DNA of 64,000 nucleotides from Holosporales bacterium (GTDB lineage Bacteria > Pseudomonadota > Alphaproteobacteria > RUG11792), in the NCBI GenBank assembly GCA_031266135.1, contig JAISBP010000003.1, positions 33,669 through 97,668 on the forward strand, read 5' to 3'. Position 1 is the first letter of the stretch. Every line of letters starts with the position of its first letter. The notes below the pieces were generated by a model. It had not been told where the DNA came from. It saw nothing but the letters and a program-made list of their open reading frames with translations, and ran no database searches. Below are positions 58,234 through 64,000 of the stretch, piece by piece. A program made the translations under genes and the position numbers.

Positions 58234-58563
58234 GATGTTAATGCACTCCATACTTAAACTAATTATTTATATAAAAAGGTAGTGGTAGTTATTGTTGGTG
58301 TTAATTATGTGGAATAATAGCTAACCTTCAGAATTCCCACGTGTTTTACGATATTAACAGCGTTGAAAAACATGTTAATAATTAAATTATGAATGTTGAT
58401 ATATGTTTTGTTATTCGTATTTCTGTTGATAAACGTAAGTTATTCACATGTATCCTAATTTTGATTTGTAGATGCACTCGGAGAGAATCGCATGCTCCAT
58501 CAGCGTTAACTACGATGGAAGCCATGCTGTCTCTACCACATATTATTTAAAATCAATATTTGA
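58234..58563. other. AT-rich gene-free region with DnaA-box-like sites
   Basis: No coding frame with a ribosome binding site is seen. TTATTCACA (58440-58448) fits the DnaA box TTATNCACA, and TGTTGATAA (58424-58432) is a near match on the other strand. The surroundings are very AT-rich. Two sites are too few to call an origin. Confidence 0.3.
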
Positions 58564-58719
58564 TTACTTGTCCTCGGCTGGCTTCTTATCAGTTGCCTCT
58601 TCACCATCTACTACAGGCTCCTTATCAGCGGCTTCGCCTTTTGCATCATCACTTCCGAAGGATATGCCAGTTCCAGCTATTGTAAGCAATAGAGCGATAG
58701 CACTCAGCTTCTTCATCAT
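58564..58719 (-). CDS. Very small acidic exported protein (51 aa)
   Basis: From the ATG pair at 58714-58719, preceded by GAGGAG, the frame encodes 51 residues and ends at TAA 58564-58566. The first 22 form a clear signal peptide (KKLSAIALLLTIAGTGISFG). The remaining about 29 residues are Asp, Glu and Lys rich (KGEAADKEP, EEATDKKPAEDK). No family is recognised. It resembles small periplasmic or secreted acidic peptides. Confidence 0.65.
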   Translation of the reverse strand: MMKKLSAIALLLTIAGTGISFGSDDAKGEAADKEPVVDGEEATDKKPAEDK

Positions 58720-58843
58720 AAAATTATTCTCCTCAAAAACTACATGAAACCCTCAGTTCCACCTAAGTGCCATTGTACAACTAATTTATTAATTTTCTAT
58801 TAATTTTTTCGCATACATCGCGGTGTTGCAGAAGAATTTTTAA

Positions 58844-59200
58844 GACTCGAGAAGTGAATTTTCAAAGGATGCAATAGCGTCCAGACTACACGATTTCGCT
58901 GCATCACTAGACAAAGCCAAACCAAACATTCCAGTAGAAAAAATACTGGAGATTACCCTAAATGTCATTCTAGCTGCGCAGATAGAACCTCGCCAAGAAC
59001 TTATTGGACTCCCGTTAGGAATACAGCTTAACAACATATCCAAAGAGATTAGGTCCGTAAAGAACGAGGATGAGGCAAAGCAATTAATAGAACAAAAAAT
59101 CAATAATATGCAGCCAGTACAACAAACAAGTTTTTCCTCTAGAGACTGCCCAGACCGACTACTGAACTACCAGATTTTCTTAGAAGTTATACACAAATAG
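58844..59200 (+). pseudogene. Remnant of a protein gene lacking a start
   Basis: After a TAA at 58841, 118 codons remain open to TAG 59198-59200, reading a helical-looking sequence (EFSKDAIASRLHDFAASLDKAK, IPVEKILEITLNVILAAQ). No start codon occurs in the first 80 codons. The upstream frame reading GVAEEFLRLEK is out of phase. It is most likely the 3' end of a decayed gene. The family is unknown. Confidence 0.45.
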
Positions 59201-59362
59201 TCCGAATTAAGTGTGGAAGATAGCAGAGCAACTGGCTTCCACTCTCCACAATTTTGGATTTATATCCCAGGAACTAAATTTTACCTCCACTAGATAACCG
59301 TACATTTCGGATCAGCTGTTTCTCGAAATAAAATTCCGCAATGGGTAGTATAGCTCAGGACT

Positions 59363-59674
59363 TTATTTAAACTTCTCTATCCACTGGAGTATACCTGATT
59401 TGGAGATAAACCCAGTTTTCATGTCGACTTGTTGTTGATTCTTTATGAGGATCAGTGTCGGGAGTGTTTGGATCCCATATTCGGACGCTATCTCCTTCGC
59501 CTCATCGACATTAATCTTCAAGATAGCAATACCAGAGACTTCTCCGTCCACCTCATCTAAGATCGAACCCAACATCCTGCACGGTCCACACCACGGTGCC
59601 CAGAAGTCCAATAATACCAGATTACCTTCACTGATTATCCTCATTAATTCTTCAGTTTCGGATATTTCCATCAT
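59363..59674 (-). CDS. trxA: Thioredoxin
   Basis: A 103-residue thioredoxin with the active site FWAPWCGPCRML, INVDEAKEIASEYGI and the cis-Pro TLPTLILIKN. It is cytoplasmic and reduces protein disulfides. It begins eight bases after popZ and is probably co-transcribed with it. Confidence 0.96.
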   Translation of the reverse strand: MMEISETEELMRIISEGNLVLLDFWAPWCGPCRMLGSILDEVDGEVSGIAILKINVDEAKEIASEYGIQTLPTLILIKNQQQVDMKTGFISKSGILQWIEKFK

Positions 59675-59681
59675 AGTAATC

Positions 59682-60251
59682 CTAACCTTCAGATTTTAAT
59701 TTTTCAATTTCTACGACGACAAATTCCGTGGCGATTTCTCGTAGATTATCGGAGATCCACTGCTTTATCTCGTCCGCCGCAATACTCTTAATAAATTTAT
59801 ATATTATTTCCTTTTCGATATCTTTTCGACCACCATTATCGCCCTTCTCTTTTCCGTATGCCTTCAATGCATCGGTTAACTTGTCGAAGGGGCCGCCCTT
59901 CTTCTGAGGAACAGTGGCGATATCCTCAACCAGATCGCTCTGCTCAGTATAGCGTATTGAATCATGAGGAGCAGTAGCTCGTGGGATTTCATTCTCATCG
60001 ATTGAACCAGTGTCATCATTATTGGTAACGACATAATCACCGCTCAGGCTAATCACTTTATCTTCTTTGAAGTTTCCGCTCGATAATTCTGGTTGATACT
60101 TCTGAGAATCGTCGAAATCTTTGCCGATAGCTTTCTCTGAAGACTCAGCTCCCTCTTCAGCGACGTATTTCCTAATCGACATCAGAATGTCTTCCATAGA
60201 CATCTCGTCGTCCTGTCTCCTGCCCCCTCCTCTGTTATTAGCAAAATTCAT
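59682..60251 (-). CDS. popZ: Polar organising protein PopZ (DUF2497)
   Basis: PopZ forms a scaffold at the cell pole of alphaproteobacteria that captures ParB-parS. The 189-residue protein has the N-terminal MSMEDILMSIRKYVAEE, an acidic disordered middle rich in D, E, N and S, and the C-terminal oligomerisation helices (IYKFIKSIAADEIKQWISDN, LREIATEFVVVEIEKL). It is shorter than, but arranged as, the known family. ParA, ParB and parS-like sites elsewhere in the window would be its partners. Confidence 0.87.
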   Translation of the reverse strand: MNFANNRGGGRRQDDEMSMEDILMSIRKYVAEEGAESSEKAIGKDFDDSQKYQPELSSGNFKEDKVISLSGDYVVTNNDDTGSIDENEIPRATAPHDSIRYTEQSDLVEDIATVPQKKGGPFDKLTDALKAYGKEKGDNGGRKDIEKEIIYKFIKSIAADEIKQWISDNLREIATEFVVVEIEKLKSEG

Positions 60252-60281
60252 CGTTCCAACTCCGTGAGAAATTCTCAGGCC

Positions 60282-61745
60282 CTAAAAGATTCTCCGTTTG
60301 GTCTCCGTGTAATGAGATCTATAATCAAATTCTGGAGTCTTAAACTTCAAGAACTTAGCGTTCATCCGTCCGATCAGAGCATTAGCTGAGCATTGGCTAA
60401 CAAAGTATTCCTTTTCCGCATTCATTGCAAGAAACTTTGCTTCAAATAATTCCTGTTGCGCCTTCAGGACGTCGTTCATTATCTTCAGCCCCGCTCTATA
60501 CTCTTCCTCCGTATCGCGGAGTGCCAACTCTCTCGCTTTGACAGCCTCTCTAGATGATGCAAGATTACTACGAGAGGCCTCCATATTGGCCCACGTTGAT
60601 TGAACCTCGGTCTTTGTTTCTTCAACGATCTTGGCCTTTTCTACTGCAGATTTAGATGCCGCCTCGATTGCCTGCCTTCTTTCTGCCCTACCGACTCCGC
60701 CGTCGTAGAGTGGGAATGTGGCAGTGAGAGAGACTTTATGATTCCTGTTCTGTATATTACCAGATGTTGGCATTTTAGATCTCTCAAACGAATACGATAC
60801 ATCAACTGATGGCAACAATTTCCCGAGTGGCTTCCTGACGGCCTCTTTTGCTGACAATAGGCTATCATTAGCCGCGATGATATTCGGATTATACTTCAAG
60901 GCTAAATCAATTCCTTGCTGAAGCTTCATTGTGTCATCAAATAGTTTTTCCGGAGCATCCAAATCTTCCGGCAAAACAAAGCCAGTTAATTCTGTAAATT
61001 TTGCACGCAATGTACTATACTCGGCATTTGCCTTCGCCAATTTTGCCTGAATCTCTGCGCATCCGGCCGAGGCCTGAGCAACGTCCAAATACTTCGCGGC
61101 CCCAGTTTTGAACATTTCCTGCGCAACATCCAGACTACTGCTCCTGGATTTCAATAGAGATTTGATGTGCAATATTTCTCGCATCTTTGCATAGACTTCA
61201 AAATAATACGCTGCAACCTCCCTGAAGACTTTCTGTTTTGTTGCCTCAAACTTACTCCACATCGCACGAATGTGCTTTTCAATACTATTGATGTTTGCAA
61301 GATCTGCCATCCCATGAAACAGGTTTTGCGATATGGTGAACACGCCCTTAGGAGTATTTATTCTTTCCCTAGGAGACTTGTTAGCACCAGGTGTCCAGAC
61401 GTCCTTTTCCTCATGATCATACTCAGCAGATGCCCTTACTCCAGGCCGAAAAGCTGATGCTGCCTTAACCTGTTCCTCATGAATGGACACAACATCACTT
61501 TGCCCCATCAGAATATCTTTATTGTGGATAGCAGCGCTTTCCAAAGCTTTGAATAATATACTATCCCGGAACACTTTCTTCTTTTCTTGGATATCATCCT
61601 TTGATTGCGACTCATCATTAGATTGGTCATTCGTATTTTTTTGCTTAGAGTCATACCGAGGAGGATCACTGGCCGACATCACCTGAAGTGATAAGGCAAA
61701 AGAGAAACAAAAGCATGGTAAGAGGATAGATTTTTTGGAGAGCAT
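60282..61745 (-). CDS. tolC: TolC-type outer-membrane efflux protein
   Basis: TolC is the outer-membrane channel used by type I secretion and multidrug pumps. The 487-residue precursor has a signal peptide ending near VMSAS. Two OEP repeats follow, starting about FKALESAAIHNKDILMGQSD and LALKYNPNIIAANDSLLSAK. Long Ala/Lys/Glu-rich helices and the YRAGLKIMNDVLKAQQELFEAK signature complete the fold. An extra Lys/Asp/Asn-rich segment precedes the first repeat. It starts upstream of popZ and trxA on the same strand. Confidence 0.93.
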   Translation of the reverse strand: MLSKKSILLPCFCFSFALSLQVMSASDPPRYDSKQKNTNDQSNDESQSKDDIQEKKKVFRDSILFKALESAAIHNKDILMGQSDVVSIHEEQVKAASAFRPGVRASAEYDHEEKDVWTPGANKSPRERINTPKGVFTISQNLFHGMADLANINSIEKHIRAMWSKFEATKQKVFREVAAYYFEVYAKMREILHIKSLLKSRSSSLDVAQEMFKTGAAKYLDVAQASAGCAEIQAKLAKANAEYSTLRAKFTELTGFVLPEDLDAPEKLFDDTMKLQQGIDLALKYNPNIIAANDSLLSAKEAVRKPLGKLLPSVDVSYSFERSKMPTSGNIQNRNHKVSLTATFPLYDGGVGRAERRQAIEAASKSAVEKAKIVEETKTEVQSTWANMEASRSNLASSREAVKARELALRDTEEEYRAGLKIMNDVLKAQQELFEAKFLAMNAEKEYFVSQCSANALIGRMNAKFLKFKTPEFDYRSHYTETKRRIF

Positions 61746-61939
61746 GTGGGAAGCGACACACTATGATAGAGTAAACGTCAAATAGAAGAATAGCACTTAG
61801 AAAAAAATTTTTACATAAAATTAAAAGAGTAGCCGGGAAAATGCACACACTCGTAAGCCAGACCGATACTTGACAATCAAAGGTTCGCAAGGATAGAATT
61901 ACAGGAAGTATACGAGAAATTACAAACAGCGCATTGCAT

Positions 61940-62015
61940 TGGGGCATAGCCAAGCGGTAAGGCAACGGTTTTTGGTACCGTCATTTCCCAGGTTCGAATC
62001 CTGGTGCCCCAGCCA
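61940..62015 (+). tRNA. tRNA-Gln (TTG anticodon)
   Basis: A full cloverleaf can be drawn. The acceptor stem TGGGGCA pairs with TGCCCCA, and the anticodon loop has TTTTGGT with TTG. The T arm contains GGTTCGAATCC. The discriminator G and CCA (62013-62015) are encoded. GatCAB, of which GatC is encoded in this window, would amidate its glutamate charge. Confidence 0.95.
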
Positions 62016-62135
62016 AAAACCAGGCTCCCAGTCCCAGTTTCAAAAACAGCGTCTCCAATATTCATGCTAACTGGAATGGCTAGTCAGGGATATTGCCAAG
62101 TCCCGACCAGTGATGATAACATAATGCGGTCCACC

Positions 62136-62227
62136 GGAGAGATGGCCGAGAGGCTGAAGGCAACGGTTTGCTAAACCGTCATACGGGTCAAACCGTATCG
62201 GGGGTTCGAATCCCCCTCTCTCCGCCA
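62136..62227 (+). tRNA. tRNA-Ser (GCT anticodon)
   Basis: The acceptor stem GGAGAGA pairs with TCTCTCC. The anticodon loop TTGCTAA has GCT, and a long variable arm (ATACGGGTCAAACCGTAT) is typical of tRNA-Ser. The T arm has GGTTCGAATCC, and the CCA end (62225-62227) is encoded. It reads AGC/AGU codons. Confidence 0.96.
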
Positions 62228-62302
62228 GTCAAAACCGCTCAAAGCACCTCATCAAAATTTGTGAAGTATCTCTGTCACTGAGTCCATTATTTTAAATTTG
62301 CG

Positions 62303-62333
62303 GAGGCACAGGATGCACTAATTCATCCGCCTC
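62303..62333. terminator. Hairpin between tRNA-Ser and the convergent 62369 gene
   Basis: GAGGC and GGATG (62303-62315, with an ACA bulge) pair with CATCC-GCCTC (62324-62333) around an eight-base loop. It lies just past the stop of the minus-strand gene at 62369 and could end transcription from either side, although there is no clear T-run. Confidence 0.4.
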
Positions 62334-62368
62334 TCTAAGAGAAAAACTCGAATAAGCCCAACCACCAA

Positions 62369-63820
62369 TTAACCTGGAGTTGAGCTCATTGGGGCAATAC
62401 TACCCATCGATGCTCGGCGTTGCGTCTTCCTCGGACCTGGCACAGGGGCAAAGCGGAGAGCACGCGGTCCTCTCTGCCGTGAACCGACCGTTAGCTCTGA
62501 CACGATACTGTTGAGACTCTCCAGAAAGTGTGGTGGACATTGACTTAATGTCTCTTTCACACGGTCTGGATCCGAGATCTCTCCTGTTGGAGTAGTCGCT
62601 CCTCTTAATGCAATGATAAAATCTTGTATCGGTGGCTGCCCTGGCTGATCCATTACGATACCGTTGAGACTTTCCAGAAAGGGTGATGGACATTGGTTTA
62701 ATGCGTACTTCACGCGGTTTGGATTGGAGATCCCCCCTGTCGATGTGATTTCATTTCCCAATGCATCGAGGAATGCCTTTATCGGTGGAGGGGCATCTTT
62801 AGCTATAACGCTCAGTGGATCAGTTATTCTTGACGGAGGCGTAATGACCAAAATATCAAATTCGTCAGTACCGGGCGCTAGCCCACCAACAACAGGCCTA
62901 AAAATCTGTTTAAAACCATCCTGGACAGTCTTTGGACAGGATATCAGGAACTTAGCCATATTCTGAAGACAGGAGTCGTACGCTGCTGGATCTGATAGCC
63001 CATGTAACTGCATGGCAAATTGTGCTAACGGGAGAGGAAGCTCCCCCAGGAGGAAGCCACCTTGGTGGCCTACCTTTAGGTTTTGGTAAAGCAAGCGCAT
63101 CTGCTCCGGCAATAGTCCGCGTATTGCAAACCACCACCCTCCAACCTCGTCTGGTAACTGCAGGAAGATCGTATCCGGGAACTGATCCACAACAAGTGGA
63201 CCTGCTCGAACTGCGGTGAGGGCTCCTACGAGGAATCTGGACACCAAAGACATGTGTTTTTCACATCCTTGGTTCATATTTAGCCATCGCCCGATAGCAT
63301 ATGCAGGCGGGATTTCCGGGGAAGATAGTAGTGATACGAGTTGGGACACCAATGTGAGATCTTCTTTTGGCACTGAAGTCGGGTATCTAGGATAGAAAAA
63401 GTGTATGCTCATCGACCCATCCCAAGTATCTATTGGAAGTTCTGTGGGCCGATTCTGTTCTTTCGATGTGAAATTCAGAATTTGGGTTACCAGATTTAGC
63501 GCATGCCGAAAAGGGAGAGTGGCGCCGGAGAGTTTTTGTACTATGCTCGAGTCTGGGAACATTGCATCTGGATTTGGCGTGGATAATGTGAGAATTTCAT
63601 CCATCGCTCGTATGTCGGCTGTCTCCAATAGCTTGAGCCTATGTAGAATCCGCGACGTGGGAGCTATGGCCGCGAGGATCCCTTCTCCACTCGCAATTGG
63701 GACTCCTCTAATACAGACAACACTTTCAGGGTAAAATCTATTTTGCTCTATCGACAGAGTTCCGGATGTGGCGTTCCTGGCCAAGGAAAACTTAACTATC
63801 CCGTGGTTCTCGGAAAAAGC
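62369..63820 (-). CDS. Protein of unknown function with C-terminal repeats
   Basis: About 483 residues from ATG 63818-63820, which starts AFSENHGIVKFS; a longer frame opens at a TTG (63868). There is no signal peptide in the ATG form. The C-terminal third contains two copies of a unit of about 50 residues. Each has PPIKAFLDAL or PPIQDFIIAL, then STGGISNPNRVK or PTGEISDPDRVK, then NQCPSPFLESLNGIV or SQCPPHFLESLNSIV. The C terminus is basic and Ser/Pro rich. A TATAAT lies about seven bases before the ATG, so the start may be nearly leaderless or further inside. No known family is recognised. Confidence 0.6.
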   Translation of the reverse strand, partial: AFSENHGIVKFSLARNATSGTLSIEQNRFYPESVVCIRGVPIASGEGILAAIAPTSRILHRLKLLETADIRAMDEILTLSTPNPDAMFPDSSIVQKLSGATLPFRHALNLVTQILNFTSKEQNRPTELPIDTWDGSMSIHFFYPRYPTSVPKEDLTLVSQLVSLLSSPEIPPAYAIGRWLNMNQGCEKHMSLVSRFLVGALTAVRAGPLVVDQFPDTIFLQLPDEVGGWWFAIRGLLPEQMRLLYQNLKVGHQGGFLLGELPLPLAQFAMQLHGLSDPAAYDSCLQNMAKFLISCPKTVQDGFKQIFRPVVGGLAPGTDEFDILVITPPSRITDPLSVIAKDAPPPIKAFLDALGNEITSTGGISNPNRVKYALNQCPSPFLESLNGIVMDQPGQPPIQDFIIALRGATTPTGEISDPDRVKETLSQCPPHFLESLNSIVSELTVGSRQRGPRALRFAPVPGPRKTQRRASMGSIAPMSSTPG

Positions 63821-63920
63821 CATTGCTATTATATAGCGCCATCCATGAGAATTCCCAGCCGTCTTCAACGCATCTGGGAGAACTAGGTCCTGTTAGGAAA
63901 TTTTATATTTGGCAGAAAGT

Positions 63921-63965
63921 GTGGTATATAGTTGTTAATTTGATCTTAAACACAACATATACCAC
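63921..63965. terminator. Hairpin near the window end
   Basis: GTGGTATAT (63921-63929) pairs with ATATACCAC (63957-63965). Continuing inwards, GTTGT pairs with ACAAC after a one-base bulge, for about 14 pairs with a 20-base loop. No gene in the window clearly belongs to it. It might be the terminator of a gene beyond the edge or part of a repeat. Confidence 0.35.
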
Positions 63966-64000
63966 TCATGAAATATTACATATCTGAGAAAGATTGGCAA

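Overview
The window is chromosomal DNA from an AT-rich alphaproteobacterium with a reduced, host-associated style of genome. A PopZ homologue and a parA-parB locus with parS-like sites are alphaproteobacterial traits. GatC and tRNA-Gln fit indirect Gln-tRNA synthesis. There is part of a type VI secretion system and many short exported proteins without recognisable families, each with its own promoter or ribosome binding site. Decayed genes and small overlapping operons complete the picture of an obligate intracellular symbiont or parasite (Holosporales/Rickettsiales-like). The exact order cannot be fixed from the sequence alone.

Layout. 1-2870: tandem array of large exported paralogues (one cut by the window edge, one nearly whole, one reduced to a 3' tail). 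2895-7321: polar amino-acid ABC transporter, a membrane protein and murG. 7383-14083: tssK-tssL-tssM on the minus strand. 14377-16059: two exported proteins. 16457-22653: gatC, thrS, a radical-SAM activase, tsaB, rimI, rsmG, parA, parB, with parS-like sites inside tsaB and just after parB. 22676-25724: tauE-like, potD-like and potC-like genes. 25951-28721: trkH and an exported GT8-like protein. 28991-33786: recA, lpxI, two exported proteins, waaA. 34159-35507: two more exported proteins. 35703-40599: rpsT, ferredoxin-NADP reductase, uvrA, ispG. 40600-43486: a broken exported-protein gene and pyrG. 43577-48138: response regulator, rseP, bamA. 48342-50002: exported-protein gene split at a C8 tract. 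50017-52173: tolQRA. 52355-58114: atpHAGD and dxr. 58564-61745: small exported protein, gene remnant, trxA, popZ, tolC. 61940-62227: tRNA-Gln and tRNA-Ser. 62369-63820: a repeat-containing unknown.

How the genes fit together. Envelope functions dominate: peptidoglycan (murG), lipid A/Kdo (lpxI, waaA), the isoprenoid MEP route (dxr, ispG), outer-membrane assembly and stress (bamA, rseP), Tol system and TolC. T6SS parts and exported proteins face the host. Chromosome segregation is represented by ParA, ParB, parS and the pole organiser PopZ.

The most striking feature is a repeated imperfect palindrome of about 130-160 bp with ends close to AGACCTCTTTCC / GGAAAGAGGTCT. It sits in frame twice inside murG and once inside pyrG, supplies the stop codon of dxr in the opposite orientation, and survives as a degenerate copy near 15.3 kb. 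In the protein-coding copies it is read in the same orientation and frame, adding 48-53 residues. This closely parallels the Rickettsia palindromic elements but appears to be a distinct family. Other notable points are two genes whose start codon seems to have mutated (ATA for the reductase, ACG for a small exported protein), a C8 tract separating a signal peptide from its mature protein, a GT8 fold that has lost its DxD, a shortened UvrA, and the absence of atpC after atpD.
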